DNA from: Caprimulgus europaeus
Taxonomy: Eukaryota; Chordata; Aves; Caprimulgiformes; Caprimulgidae
DNA: 64,000 bases
Assembly: GCA_907165065.1 (NCBI GenBank)
Contig: OU015524.1
Coordinates: 1,992,416 to 2,056,415, forward strand
Reading direction: 5' to 3'
This document shows, one piece after another, positions 23,201 through 37,300 of the stretch; position 1 is the first letter of the stretch; each line of letters opens with the position of its first letter. Both the position numbers and the translations under genes were made by a program. Under the pieces are notes generated by a model, which worked only from the letters and a program-made list of their open reading frames with translations, did no database searches and was not told the DNA's origin.

Positions 23201-26200
23201 AGGTCAATGATAAACTTCACAGTGGCTTCAGTAATATGTAATCACCCCCAAAATACAAAGTTAGGAGACTGATTATTGGCAGCTATTTTTCTAAGAGCCT
23301 GGCTAATACATGGAACAATACCAAAATGCCTCTTCATGTTTGTTTATTTCTTTGTGCAAAGCTTTTCAATGCATTTTCCCCTCCCCTATAAAGAAATACA
23401 GAAAAATTCTGCAGCCTGAGTTGCCATCACAGTCTATTTAAGGGTCATCTACTCGGTCTTAGCCACAAGCAACACAAGTGAAAGACCTGCTTGGCTTAAA
23501 ACAAGGCCTGGACAGGTGAGCAATTCAGCCAAACAGTAGAAACTGAGTGGTTCTGATGCAAAAACACATTGGTTGATGTTTGGATCCTAATTTAAGACTT
23601 CTAATTTGATTGTTTAGCAATTGTTGATTGTTTCAACACGAACTACAGATGATCAGCATCTCCAGAAATCAGGCCACAGATTGCTGAAAATAGTAGGTAA
23701 GAGGTTTTATTTAAATACGTGTGGGTTCTAGGGCTCTGCGCCTCATTGAATTTAATTACAGCTTGGAGTAAAGACAGGCACAAATTCAACTTTGGCTTGG
23801 TTTCTAACTTGAATTTGCACCATTAATCTGCTTGTCCTACTCCTGTAATGGTTCTCAAGCCACATGGCCAGTGAAAACCAAACTTGAGGTCTTGAAGAAA
23901 TTAATTTCCTACGGGCTTTGTAAAAATAGGCAGCTGGGTAAAACAGAGAGCTGTTAGTGTTCTTGCTGAGTTTCTCCCTGATTAGCCACCAGGAAAACAA
24001 TGTGGGAAAAGGCTTGTTATGAATGCCCTACCTTTGGATCAACTCAGCTGGCAGACATGCCCTACTGGACACCAAACACCCACCCCACAAGAGCAGCTTT
24101 GCTTTCACACCACACCACTCTTAAACACCCAGTCACGCTCAGACACGTCCCTTGGAAGGCAAGCGCTGCTGTTTTCATCGCTCGTGGAATACTTGTTTTA
24201 ACATATACCAGTGATATCTAGGAGGGAAGTGACATGTTTTCCCAATCAGGGCAAAGAAATGTGTCAAGTAATGCCCTGGTTTTGTTCAGTCTGGCTCTAG
24301 CTGCTAAAGGGTCTGCTTCACAATTTGTTAATTCAGCTGAGTGTTGGCTCTATCTCTGAAGGGCTGTAGGTGGATGATTTGCTTTCTTTTTTTTTTTGCC
24401 AGATTGAAGTCTGCTTTCACCTTTTTTTTTTTTTCCCTCACTTGCTTGTGCATCCATATGAGTATCTTTCCATCTATGAAATTTAATCATTGTAGCTGGA
24501 AAAATCAATGATTCCAAGAGATTTCTTTGGGCTTCTACTTGCATGATGAGAGAGATTCCTGGGCTCCAAAAGGCTTAAAATGTCTGGGTCTTGCTAATAA
24601 CAACAACCCAAAGGGAATAGTCCAGCTGACTGTATGTAGGCCAGACTTAATCAATTAACACACTGAGATAATGACATACCAGCTTATGTAGCCTCCTGAA
24701 TATGATGGCGTGTGAAGACAGCCACTGGCTACAGGAGCTCTGCTGGCTTCACCAGTTACACAGCACAGAACTGCCAATATTGAGATCTGTGATTTCCAGA
24801 AAGCCACGCTGCAACAGAGAGCAACAGCGATTTCTGAGGAAACATACTGATTTCTGTGCTAAAATCTAAACTGAAACCATGGCTCAGGGGACATGGATAC
24901 CAGAAATAAATGTCTTTCAGCTGAGGTCCTTTATGGCTGGTGGTTGCAAACTGGTACCTGTGGGAGTTGTTCAGCTGAAGTCAATGGGACCGTACGTGCG
25001 CTGGGCTCCAGCAGACAGAAACCTTGCTTACTTTGGAAGTTTGGGTTGTTCGTGTCTTCATATTGTTCCAGCTCATGTGAGCTGAAGTTTGCAGAACAGC
25101 TCTTCAAAAAGTGGGCCTCAAAATGTCAAAGGGAGCCCCCTTTCATGTGAAAGATGAAAGCCACGTTGTCTTGGCTGGATTCCAGCATCTATCCTTGTGT
25201 GTTCAAGCGGATGATGGAGGTTTTCTTGTGATGGCTTCTGAACCGGGTGCCCTTTTACAGCCGATAAAGCTAAGTCCATTTGCCTTGATTTTGCTGTGGG
25301 CTAAATTGTGTACAAAGGGGTTACAGTAAACTCTTAATTGGTGGCTGCTTGGATGTCTGTGTGAGCCCTTAGTTCACCCATCTGTACCATGAGGACAAAA
25401 TTGGGGTCCCTTCCTTTTTGACCCTTTTGTCTAATCTGGCTCGATTGTAAGATCTTCCAGGCAGAGATTGTTACCACATGGTTGCACGTTGTCTACTGGG
25501 ATGGGGACCCTGGTCCCAGTGGTAAATAACAGCCTTCAACAGTTACTCTCACGTGAATAAAATACGACTGGCAGAGTGATCCGAGTCATCTATCAAATAA
25601 CCCACAGCCCCACCCACAGACAGCTCCTCCATATGAATCCTGAGGTTAATTAAAAGAATCTAAAGAATGGTGGGGTTAGGGTGATTTTGGTTGAGTGTTG
25701 AAGATTGATGTGTCCTCACAAGCTCCCCGTGCTGTTCCTCCAGGCTGGGGGTTTTGCATGGTTGCTGGCCAGTGCCCCAAAGACCAGAGCTAGGTTTCTA
25801 GCCGCTCTGTGCGAGCTATGCCAAACTACAGGTTTAAATATTCATTGCATTCTTCACATGCCAAATCATCTAAGTCGGAAAGCAGGAGCCTCAGATTTTG
25901 CAAAGCTGCTTTTGCACATAAAGGCCATTAAAAATTCATCGTGACGGGACAAAAACAACAACATTGCCACTAGTAGGGAACTTTATGTTGACTTGGCTAA
26001 TGCTGTGTGGGGCAAAGTTAGAGCTAACTCACATTAATCCACTTAAATGGAAGGGTGAGCCTGATCCAGTAAAAGCAATAAATCCTCTTTAGAGCTGACC
26101 AGACTCCAGCTGCACCAGAGGAGAATGGGGCTGAATGGCAAACAGTTGGCAGGAGGGAACTGGATGGGGCCTGAATTTCCAACGTGCCAGGTGATTTAAC

Positions 26201-29200
26201 CCACAGCATCCCCTTTCCCCTATATGCACAGACCGGTTGTGGGTACGAGCAGATCTCAAAGCTCTTGGCGCCAGAGGTGGAATGATAGACTGCAGGGTGG
26301 GGAAACTCCCTGCCAATACAGAGCTGGGAAGGTTGAAGCAGCTCTCCAGCATTGCAGGGAGTGGGTACCCGAGATGCCTGTTTTGGCAGAGCTCTTATCC
26401 CAGGCAGCTCAAGCAAAAAAGTGAGATGCAGGGAGCAGAGACGGACAGACAAATGCCTGACCTGGAGCTGGTGAGGCTCTGCCTTGCCTTGGAGGCAGCT
26501 TGCAGATGTCAGGAGAGAAGGGCCAGCTGCTGCTGCCTTGCTGTGGGTGAGGGACTGCCTGGGTTGCTATTAAGCTCCACATCTTAATTACATCTGAGGC
26601 TGAACTGGCTCGGGAGCGAGCCGACCCGCACGCCTGGGAAGTGGCTGTTACTATCAGACAGCAATTTTCTCAAGGCTGACCCAAGGCGTGGAACTAAATC
26701 CAGACTGGGTGAATATCTCTGTTTCATTATTCCTCTGAGAAACGGGGCCTGAATTTAAAAGGCTGTTTAACACTTTGAAGCCACCCACAGTTCTGTCTTT
26801 GCCTCCCACACAAGCTCCAAGGAACTGACTCATTCCCACCGTATTTTCAGCTGCGCGTAGATCCTGCTCGCAGCCCAGGAAGATCCCCGTTCAGCTGAGC
26901 AAATCAAGCGCACATTGTGACTGGAGTTAGCTGGTCTTGAAAGGGTTTTGCCATGCCAACTAACAGTGGATGTATCTGAAGACATCTGGCCTGCCTTTTA
27001 AAGTAGAGTAGGAACCATATTCTTTAGTAAGCAGGGTAATTTATGCCTTGTCTGCTGTTCTCTATTCATGATGCTTCCTTATGTTGGCTGTTAAATAGCT
27101 GTCTGTGAAAATAAGTGACACTGTCATCTGCTGTTCAGTGAAACGAGGTCTGCTCTACGAGCAGGCATTCGCCTCTCCTCTCCCCTGTCCATAGCAAACT
27201 CATGTTTTTTCTCTCCCCATGGGGATGTGCTCTGGGTTTTGCAGCACTTTAGTGTGAGTGATACATACAGCTCTTGACAGTTTGTACCTCAGGAACATCA
27301 ACAAGCCTTTCTGCAAGGGGACACTTAGGGTTGTCCCTCTGTCCCCTACCAATCTGGTGAGCAAAAATGTTCTTTCCAATTTGGACTAAAGTCCGGACAT
27401 CCTGGATTTCTAGCTCGCTAATTCTTCCACTGCTGAGGAAAACAACTCACTTCTTGCTGACATCATGCTGTCCTCCCGCTATGCCGTATCCACTGTGAGT
27501 CTTTAAAGCTTCATGCTATGCCTGAACAATTACACCCACGTTTTGGCTGGGAAATAGAGACAAATGAAGGCAGTTAGAAGGAGGACATGGGAGCCCTGCC
27601 TTCCATTTTCCTGTTCTTCACACTGGGCTCATTGCTGCTGCCTTTCTTTCCCCCTGCCTGGTAGCAAATCTCCAGTAAATACCTGCTGGGGTCACTGCCC
27701 GTGCCTTTTCCCTGCTTCACTCTGGATCTATCCCGTCTGTTTGGGCTCTGGACCAGTTCTGCATGCTGTGCAGAACACCACAGCACAGTCGTTACAGATC
27801 AACATTTGCAGGTTTTTGAGCACAAACCTGCTCACTCTGTCCTTACAGAAAAGGGGAGTAAACACCCTTTGCAGTACAAAGGAGTTGTCAACAAACTCAA
27901 AGAAGAAGGGGAGAAATGTCCAAAGGCATGCTCTCTTTTTGTTTTTTTGTGTTTCATTTCCTTCATGCAACTCACTGAACGCTCACCCCCCTCTGCAACA
28001 ATGTGGGGTAAAGGCCTGGCTCTTGTCTGCACTATTAACTAATGAAGTCAGGAATTTACCTCTGTCACCACCTGGGAATTGAATAATGTAAAACCCAGCT
28101 CCTCCATCCTACTGGCACTGGGCTGAGTTCCATCAGCTTCTGAGGAGCTTTTTTGGAGTGCAGAGTCCTGACCTGCTCGCAGTGGCTAGTATTAGCTGAG
28201 ACATGAATAAACAATAAAGGAGATAAAGGAGAGGCTGGGTTGAAAGCAACAGCTGTTTCCTATGGACTCTTGAATAAATTCAGGCTCCTCTTGCCGAGGG
28301 GCTGTGCTTTTGTCCTTGTGCAAAGGAATGAACTGCTCTGGGAACCTTGCTCTGATATGAGGGCAGAATGATACTTGTTCATCATTAAACATAAAGGGTC
28401 AGCTCAAAAAGTTTTAAGAAAAAAAAAATTGTCTACTTTAAAATGTAATTATTTCAGGTATTTCCATTATTATTTCTTTTAGCTCTGTTATCTCGCTTCA
28501 GCTGTGACTCAAGGAGCAGAATTACACCCCTAGACTTGCATGTGTAAGATCATACATGGCAACGAGCAAAGTCCTTGGCCCAAGATAGCCTTTTGCTGAC
28601 TCCAGATGTGCTCTGCCATAAAACACTCTGGAAGCCCGGTGCTGCATTACATAAGCCACTCCGTGGTTTTAACACTGATTTCAACAGAAGGAGCCATCCC
28701 TTCTCTGTGTAACTAAGCAAAAGGATTGGCTTGAGCCTGTTGCTATAGGGAGTTTCTAAAGCCAGGCTTGTGGGAATGATTCTGTCAGCAAAGCAGGAGC
28801 CTCTGCTCTGCCCCAGGAGTGCACAGAAAGTCTTGAGACTTCAGGCATTTACTCCTGATCTCCACCAGCAGAGCAGAAAGAAGAGCTTGGCCAGGAGAGG
28901 TGGATTTTTCCTAGTTCTTCTCTTGTGTAAACTCATTCTGTTTGTGTGGAAATCAAGTGTTCTTCTTTTATAGGGAGATAGAGCCTTTGGTTATCTCAAC
29001 AGTTAAGCAAGAGGAAATTCTAACATCGTGATCCAGGAACCAGATAAATGCAATCTGTCTCAGTGCAACAATATCTCCTTTGCAGTTACTCCTACCAAGT
29101 TTTCTCTATCTGCAAATCCTTCACAAACTCTGTTCTCTCAGGTAATCTCTTAATTTGCTGAGGGAGAGGGGTTTTTTTTTGCAGGGGGATGATTGTTTTG

Positions 29201-29514
29201 TGTTATGCTTGATAAATCTTCCTTGAGCTGATGTAACAAGGCCCCAGACTGTCTGCACGGCCTGACCGCTTTTGTTTACGTGTGTGAAACCTGCAACAAA
29301 TTTGGATTCCAGATTAGCTGGTCCCTGTCCTCCCCCTCTGCCTCCCAGCTGCAGAAGGGTGGCTGCAAACTGCACCAGGCTGCTCTCAGCACCACTGGCA
29401 CTGGCACCACTGAAACTTTGTCCACAGAAATTAAAGAGTTTGGAGATTAGAGAGACAGGGTTTGAACTGTCCCTCTTTTGAATTTTTCCTCTTTTTTTTT
29501 TTGAAGCAGGAGGT

Positions 29515-29542
29515 ATAATCTATTTATCATAATCTATTTATC
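29515..29542. repeat. Perfect 14-bp tandem duplication
   Basis: ATAATCTATTTATC is repeated at 29515-29528 and 29529-29542 in AT-rich sequence. Confidence 0.9.
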
Positions 29543-32500
29543 ATATTAATTAGCAGAGCCTGGTGTGGGTTCTACCTTTCCAGTAGGAGGCATTTGGATC
29601 CAATTGCAGTGGGAATTCAAGGCAGCTGGGGCTAGTGGGCTGTGCTGTGGGCCAGGACAGCCACAACTGCACTGAGTTTGTGGATGTTTGGGGTAGCCAC
29701 AGGGTACCTGGTCTGCTGTGAGCCAGCCACCTTGGGAGAACAGATCACACCAGCCCTGTGTCCTCAGTGAGTCTAGTAGTGAATGATGAAATGGAGCTGT
29801 GATTGTGTCTGCTACATCCAGGTTGTCTGTATCTTCCCTTTTTTTTTTTAGGGGGGAGGGGGAGTAAAATCCCTGGAAAAGTAAAATCCAAGAGTAATTG
29901 AGCCTTAAAAATTCTGCTATTAGTATATTTCAAATAAGTAATGCCTTGTCTTAGAACAAACCTAAATGTATAGAAATATGAACCTGCTAAAGTTCTAATG
30001 CTGTTTTAGAAGAGAGCATCTTTGTTTGAAAGTTTAATATTAGCTAGAACTCAAATAGATCCCTTCAGCATTTCCTTTTTTCTTTCTCTTTTCTATTTTT
30101 CACCAAGTCCTGCCCATCTCGAGCGCTTTCCCGAGGCTCTTTTTTGTTTATCCTACACAATTTCTTTCCTTCCTTCCTTCAAGTCCAGACCCCCTTGCTC
30201 CCCTGGGGCTTCCTACGATAGCTAGGCACTAATCATGTACTTCTGCCCCAGAAGCACAGATAGAAGCTTCCTCCCCCTGCTTCCAGTCAAAGGAGGATGT
30301 AAGGCATAATGGTAATCTTCAACAACACTGCTATTCATTGTTTGGGAGATCTGGGAAATATCCTTGAATTCAGCTTGCTAAATTAGCTGCTTCTTGAGTA
30401 ACCCACAGCTGCTGCCTATCTGTCCCATTCCATTTGACACAAACGCAGCAGTTCTCATTACATACGATATTCTCTCGACATATGGGCCTTCCATTAGTTT
30501 ATGTCTCCGTGTAGCTCTGTTGCCATGAATGTATACACAGAAACATTCTCTTTTGTACTTAAAAAAAAGCAACCAAAACCAACCCAAACCCAACAATTCT
30601 TGAAAATAGATTAAAGACAGGCACTCGCAATTACTCAGATGGAGCAAAGATGTTGGAGAGCCTCGGAACACAGCCTCTGTCGGGAGCCAATACTTAGATT
30701 AAAATGTTGCTTCTGGCAGTAAAAGTGTAACTACTAGTGGTTTTAGGGCTTCATCCTGCCTGTTGCACACATGGGTATCTCCCTTGAAGCTGGCAGGCGT
30801 TGTCTCATGCGTGCAGATATTGTAAGTCAGATGGACCAACAGTGTAAGGTGATGTTTAACCATCTATCTGAGGCTCCTAAGGAGGCACTGACATGGTTTT
30901 GGGGTTTGTTCTTGTGTGTTTGCATCTTCACAGTGATTCACAAAGGAATCTGGTTTGAAATAAAATAGATTCCTGGTGTTGGTGGATTTACACTCCCTAC
31001 CCTTTTAATAACTTCTCCAGCATGAGCAGGGAACTTGAGCAAACCTTGGGGAGAAAGGTTTCTCTGTTTCCTTCCACTTGTGCACTTTTCTAGGCTTTGC
31101 CCCTCAAAGTGGAGCTGTTTCTGAGGAAAATCCAGACCTCCATCTCTTCTGTGCTCCCCGTGAAAGAGCTGGTTCCAGTAGGGTGTAATCCTTGCTGTAT
31201 CAAGTACTTTAAATAAAAATGCAATGGTAGAACAAGTCAAAATTTTCTTTGGAGCTCTAGAGCACTGTCCAATGCCTCTCTTATCCCACCCTCTTGTTTC
31301 TTTGGCTGCAGAGGAGTCTGGCCAGGGGTGAGTGCTGGCTCTGCTCTAAACAGTGAAAAAGTGCCACATGTTTGCACACTGACTGTTGTCACTTGGCACA
31401 AACCATGGGGGGACAGACCACATATTCTAAAGGGCATCCTCAGGCTCTGCTTGGTTTCATGGTTACCAGCCAAGGCCAGCAAACGTGTCTGTGGCAGTGG
31501 TCTTGGCTGTGTAAGCATGAATAGTAACCCAGTGGTACCCACCACACTGCCTGCCTGCCTTCCTCCCACCTACCCTGGTCCTTTCTGTCGTCCCTCTTTC
31601 CCTCTCTCTGCCATTCTGTTTGTTTTTCTTGAGTTGCATTTTCCTTCTGCTTCTGTCTTGCCATGAGCTGATGACTTGCCTCACTGCTGTAAGTTAGGGG
31701 CACTAGATCTCTGTCATTCCCTGGGATGTTGCCGTGCTTAATCCCGTCTCCTTCAGGGATAATGATTTTAGAGCTTTCAATTAACCACATTGAAAATGAA
31801 AAATATGTAATTAACTGTGCTCTGCTCCTGTTTCACACCTCTTCCCTTGTTCTGCAGCTGAACTACAAATATGCCTCCTCAAACATCTCCACCTAACTAC
31901 AGATGCAGCTGGGGACCTGAATCTCCCGCAGCCTGGGGGAGCTTCCAGGGGCTGTCAGGTACCCCGAGTCACACCGGTGCATGTGGGAGGGTGCACCAAG
32001 GGTCCCCAGGAGCTGGTCACCTGTGTGCAAGGAGCTCCCAAAATACAAGAGGCTGAGGATGCTGCTGCAGCCCCTAAAAGCCGTTCAGGTGCTTAATCCT
32101 GTGTTATGAGGAGATGTCTCCTGCCTGTCGGGATGCACAGGCAAGAATTCTTTGCCAGAGAGGCCCTTCTTATGAAATAGAGGAAGAGGGTTTGGGTTTC
32201 CTTTCAGTGGCCTCTAAATCATTTGTCAAAAGCACCAAAGTGGCTCTTGCTGGAGGTATTTAGGTCCATTCCTTTAGAAGTCATCTATGGTTGTGTTAGT
32301 ATTTGTGCATAAATGAATATTAATGGTGAGTGTGGTCTGACTACTGGGCCCATTTCCCCCCACAGCTGCTCTTGTGCGCGACCTGATCCAAACACATCTT
32401 GCGCGCACATCTTCCAGCCCGGCTCCGCAGCGAGCCTGATGGAGAACGCTTTGCTGGTGAGGAGGCCTGTTGTGGTTTAGGCATGGACACAGCACATAGC

Positions 32501-33741
32501 TGCTCAGTGCTGTCAGGGTCTCAGCAGATCTGCATTTGCCTTGCAGCAGATATTTAGGTACCCAGGGAACTTGTATTTTAGCTGGGAAAAAAGCTTACGT
32601 GCCAAGAGCCTCCTGTTGTAAGGGAGGTCGCAGCCGAGCAGAGGTTTGAGGGGGGGCTGAAGGCTGGAGGTCGCTTCTCCAGCTGGCAAGGAAGGCCCAC
32701 CCACAGCTTAGGTGGTGTTTAGGGCTCCAGCCTTCAACCTGAGCACCAGCACCTGAAATCAAGTATTGAAACACCTGCTTTGTGGCCCTTTTATTTCATT
32801 TGGATATGGTTCTGTGCATTTCTACGTTTATCCGTTTGTGGATTGATGCCAAAGAGATTGCTGGGACTGAGCCTGGGACTCCTGTAGGAAAAGATGGTCC
32901 CAGAGACAACAGGTTCTGAGAACAAATATTCCAAACACCCTATTTTTTAATCATTAAATGAGTATAGCTTTACAGATTTAGGTTTAAGCAGGGTAAAGGG
33001 ATTCATTGCATGACTCCCATGTCCAAACTAATTGCTACTCACATTTTTTGATGCAAAACTCTCCCAACTGCTTGCAAGCAGTCTGCAATGGAAGTGTGTG
33101 CTTGGAAACTCTTGAGCAAGTAAATTTGGACTCACACACTTGAAAAGGTTGTTTGCAGATGATGCACATGCTGACTACTCTTGTTGAGAAGGGGCCTAAT
33201 TCAGAGTGTATGTCAGGCAGAAAAAGGTTCCTATTGCCCAAAATTAGTCAAAAACAATCTGTCCAGCTCTTGCTTTTAATCACATGTTCCAATTACAACT
33301 GAATCCCGTCGATATGAAATAAATGTTCCCACCTTTGGTTACATTTTTGGTGTGGAAAGCTGCTCACAGCCTCACGCCTGGCAATTAGTCTGTGCTTTGT
33401 GTTCCTGTTGCAAAAGGGGAAGGGGAATGGAGGAAGGATGGTTGGTGAAACACACAGCTTGAAAACCCCTCTTTTGGCCCAAAGTGGGAAGGGAGCAGCC
33501 TGTAGAGGTACTGTCATGGATCCAAGCAGGCTGGGGTTAAACGGTTCCCTCAGCTTTTCTCCCTAAATCAATTTGAATATTCTTGGCAGGCTCTGTTACT
33601 ATGCATGGCGGGCAGCTGTGATTCAAGCAGGGATTTTTTTATTTTCCCCCCCCTTCCTACTGTCCCAGTCTTCCTGTCTTGTGCAGATGTGATCCTTTCC
33701 CTCTGTCTGCCTAACAGCTAATTATTTTACCAGACGAGCCA

Positions 33742-33764
33742 ATGGTCTGAAGAAAACAGACCAT
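33742..33764. other. Inverted repeat, 8-bp stem with 7-nt loop
   Basis: ATGGTCTG at 33742-33749 and CAGACCAT at 33757-33764 are exact reverse complements separated by AAGAAAA. This is followed by GCATATTCC. It could be a binding-site pair or chance; no RNA family is recognised. Confidence 0.6.
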
Positions 33765-34647
33765 GCATATTCCTGAAAGCAACAACTGTGTTACAATGTC
33801 AGGGGGGATGGGGAATTAAACAAAAAAAAGAGTTACTTCCTTCTGACCCACTCCACTCCTCACAAACCCTCCAAAAATAGCAAGCGTTCTGATTTATAAG
33901 GGATCAACCTACCTCCCAAGTCAGTAACCCCCTAACAGCAGAAACTTGCACCGTGTATCTGGGGGAAAAGCCAGCTTTGAATACAAAAGACACTTAGCTA
34001 ACAGCTCTGTGATCAACAGCAGCCCCACAACGTGCACCCCCCTGGTACTGCCAGGATGTGGACAGGAGCGCATCAGCCGCTCCCCACAAACTGCCCTGGT
34101 GTCGCTGCGCTCACTGAGATCTCATTCCCAGTCACAATTATGCCTTTCAGATTAGAATAATTAGTCCCTCAGTCTGGCAATGGCACAAACTCTGTTTTTC
34201 TGTGGTTTTGGTGCTTATGTTTGAGGGGTGCTTTTCTGGTGGGGTAGATTTTTGCAGCCAGCTACAAAGCCAACAGCTCTAAAGCGCTGTCTGCCGTGGC
34301 TCAGGTGGGAGCTGGGAGCTACCAGGGAGCACCACAACCGTGTGGTTGTGTTTTATAGCCCACAGGCTGCGTTTGGAGAACACCAGGTGCCATGAGCAGG
34401 TAGGGGAATGCTTCATTTCCAGATCCCACAGAAGCTCAGCACTGATTTCCTGCCAGAGCACCACTGTGACACAAGGAGAAGTGTGTTGTCCTGCTGGTAT
34501 CTGCAGAGCTGTGCCTACTGCCAGGAGGAGGACTGCCTGTGTCCTTCTCTCTGCTCTGGAAGGGCTGACGTGTCCCTCCTGTTTGGGGGGTCCTGGTTTA
34601 AGCAGTGAGGTGCTGGGTATTTTTGCAAGTGGGGCAATAGTGTACAA

Positions 34648-35115
34648 ATGCTGGAGCGTGTCCAGAGAAGGGCAGCGGAGCTGGGGAAGGGTCTGGAGCA
34701 CAAGTGTGCTGAGTTCCCGGCTGAGGGAACTGGGGGTGTTGAGCCTGGAGAAAAGGAGGCTGAGGGGAGACCTTCTGGCTCTGTCCAGCTCCCTGAAAGG
34801 AGGGTGGAGAGAGGTGGGAATCAGTGTCTTCTCTCAAATAACAACTGATAGGACAAGAGGGAACGGCCTTAAGTTGTGCTGGGGGAGGTTTAAGTTGGAT
34901 ATTAGGAAAAAATTCCTCACTGAAAGGGTTCTCAGGCACTGGAACAGGCTGCCCAGGGAAGTGGTGGAGTCACCATCCCTGGAGATGTTCAAAGGACGTG
35001 TAGATGTGGTGTGTAGGGACATGGTTTAGTAGTTTAGTGGTGAACTTGGCAGTGGCAGGTTTATGGTTGGACTAGATGGTCAGAATGGTCTTTTCCAACC
35101 AAACTATTCTATGAA
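34648..35115 (+). mobile_element. CR1 LINE 3' fragment, + orientation (copy 4)
   Basis: Runs from ATGCTGGAGCGTGTCCAGAG to the 3' tail CCAACCAAACTATTCTATGA. The + frame within it reads CR1 ORF2 C-terminal motifs ([58 protein letters not shown]). It is the same subfamily as the copy at 4563-5014, in opposite orientation. The open frame that includes it from 34340 joins unrelated flanking DNA and is not a gene. Confidence 0.93.
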
Positions 35116-35739
35116 TGAGGGCTCTGAAGGAAGGTATGAGCCTCGAGATGAGGTCAAAGCTGGCTGGTACTTTTTGCCAAGGGAAATTAGAGCCAAGGGT
35201 GCTTATTGTTGGTGGGTTCAGCAGATAAGAGTTTTACAAAGGTCCTACTACTGCTGGTGCAAAAGCTCCAGGGTCTTTAATCATAGAGAGAAATGCTGCT
35301 GCTGTTTTGACAGGCAGTTCTTTTCCCAGGTGATAACAGCATGTGCCCCAACATGGGGTAAACCCAAGTCCTTTCCCCACCCCGTGGCATCCATACCAAG
35401 GGATCAAGCGCTTCAGATATATTCTCTTTAAAATCCTGTACAAGCAACTCCTTGGATGTAAAAGGTGCCCCATAGTACTCTGGGGGCCATCTGCCTTCCT
35501 GGAGAGCCTGGTGGGTGAATCCTCCTCAATGTTTTGAGTTGCAGCTCAAAAGTTGAGTTGCCTTTGGGTAAGCAGTCGACTCTCCTAAAAGCAAGTTCCC
35601 TGCCTCAATAACTCCCTCCAGCATTCAGAGCATCAGGATGAGGAGAGCTCTGTCTGTCCTGGACTGCCTCATTCACCTTTCGAGGCACACGTGACTCCCC
35701 TGACAGGACTGGAACTCGAGCCAAAAGAATGAATATTCC

Positions 35740-35880
35740 TCATTTCTTTGTTGCCATTTGAAAAGTGGATAATCATTTAATTAGTTGTTCACCCTCCGGG
35801 GCTGTAAGTTCTTGTATAATTAGATGATGAGCAATTATCATTACAGCACTTTGCTCTCACGTGGTACCACGTGGATTCCA
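35740..35880. promoter_or_regulatory. Candidate regulatory element with homeodomain and E-box motifs
   Basis: TAATTA occurs at 35778-35783 and 35817-35822, with CAATTATCATTA at 35832-35843. A perfect 16-bp palindrome at 35858-35873 holds two CACGTG E-boxes separated by GTAC. The clustering resembles a vertebrate enhancer. Conservation in other species is unknown to me, so this is a suggestion only. Confidence 0.35.
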
Positions 35881-37225
35881 GCACTGACCACATTTCAAAG
35901 GCTCGTGTTGTTACCCAGGAGCGCTCTGGGAAGCACCAGCACCCCCTTTGGAAGGAGATTGTCTTAGAAAGGACAATCTACACTGTTACAGGTGCTAACA
36001 TAAATCCCACCTGCTCTTACTGGACTTGCCCTGTGGCGGTTTGAAGTGTTGATACCCACTAGGATGGGAAAACCCTAAAATATTCCAAGGAGATGATGTG
36101 GTTGGGTGCTTCCCAAAATCCTGCCTTTCATGTCCTTAATGCCACCCTTGCCTTTCCTGCCAACATCAAGGTTACACAGAGTGGTTTAGAACAGAAAAGT
36201 ATTGGCCAACACAAAGGTTGGGAGCAGCCCCCAGAAGGACTGCTGTGCTAAGAAAAGCGCCTGATGCAAGTCAGGACTTACAGGATGTACTTGTGTTGAG
36301 GTCAGCAACTGGCAATTAATTAATTCGTTAAAATACCTGGAGAGATTTCAAATGGGCACATGGCGAGAACATGCGTGCAAGAGGAGGATCCTGAAACCAC
36401 TGAAGCCTTAGGGCAAACAAAAAACCAGATGGGAGATGGGTGCAGCGATGAAAAGGTGTAGGCAAGGGGCCCGTATCTGTCATTACTCCTGCAGCTACAA
36501 TTTAATTACCATTCCTGGGCTTTGGGGAACAGAGATTTCTATTTTTTTTTTTTTTTTTAAAGGTGTGGGAAGGAACAATCCTGTGGTTGGAAGATGCCCC
36601 TTAGCATCATCCCATACTAAGATTCTTAATATGCTTTACTCCTCACCCAGAATAGAAACTGTTTCCCTAATCTTCAATGTTCAGGAATTACTTTCAAAGG
36701 AGAGAAAAAAAATAAAATAAAAATTGAGAAGCAAAGCCCTGTGCTTCCTCTCCTCCCTGAACTTCTGCTCCTTGTTTCAGCAGCACCAGAGCAGAGCTCA
36801 GCACAAGGAAGACAAGCAGCCCTTCTCCAGCTGTCTGGGCAAAAGCAGATGTGCACTGCAACTTAGTTCCGTGCAGCTCTCAGTTGGGACAACAGGCTGC
36901 AACAGCAGGTTACAGACAGGTGAGCTATTTACCCAGGGGATGCTACTTCAAGCTGATACTCACATTGTAATGCAGAGGCAAAACCAGCAGCCTACTCTGA
37001 ATGGAAGATTTATTGTTTTTTGTGAGGCCTGTAATGGCAAAGTGACAGTGACTTAAACCACCAGGACAACAAACTAACCCATTAGAGAGCAACAAGTATT
37101 GCAGGGCAGTGCTCAAACAAAGCAAAATTTTAGTTTAGATTTTAATACTTGCTCAAAAGGTCCAAACCCAATTTTTTTATCATGCTGTTCTCCTGGTGGC
37201 TAGAACACAGGAAGAGATATATTTG

Positions 37226-37300
37226 GATTAAAAAAAAAGGCAAAAAACAACCACACCACAAAACAACCACCAAACAAACAAAAATCCCAAAGAAAACTTG
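37226..37300. repeat. A/C-rich low-complexity tract
   Basis: Runs of A with interspersed CC and CAA units over about 75 bases. Not coding. Confidence 0.75.

Noticed and set aside
26024..26452. 142-codon minus-strand open frame in the spacer
   Set aside because: No domain, no splice signals of note, and competing frames on the other strand.
27564..28082. 172-codon + strand open frame in the spacer
   Set aside because: No recognisable domain, low-complexity Cys/Ser/Leu composition, and overlapping open frames on both strands; it looks like chance.
34340..35029. 229-codon + strand open frame
   Set aside because: Its second half is the CR1 ORF2 remnant and its first half is unrelated spacer DNA read by chance.
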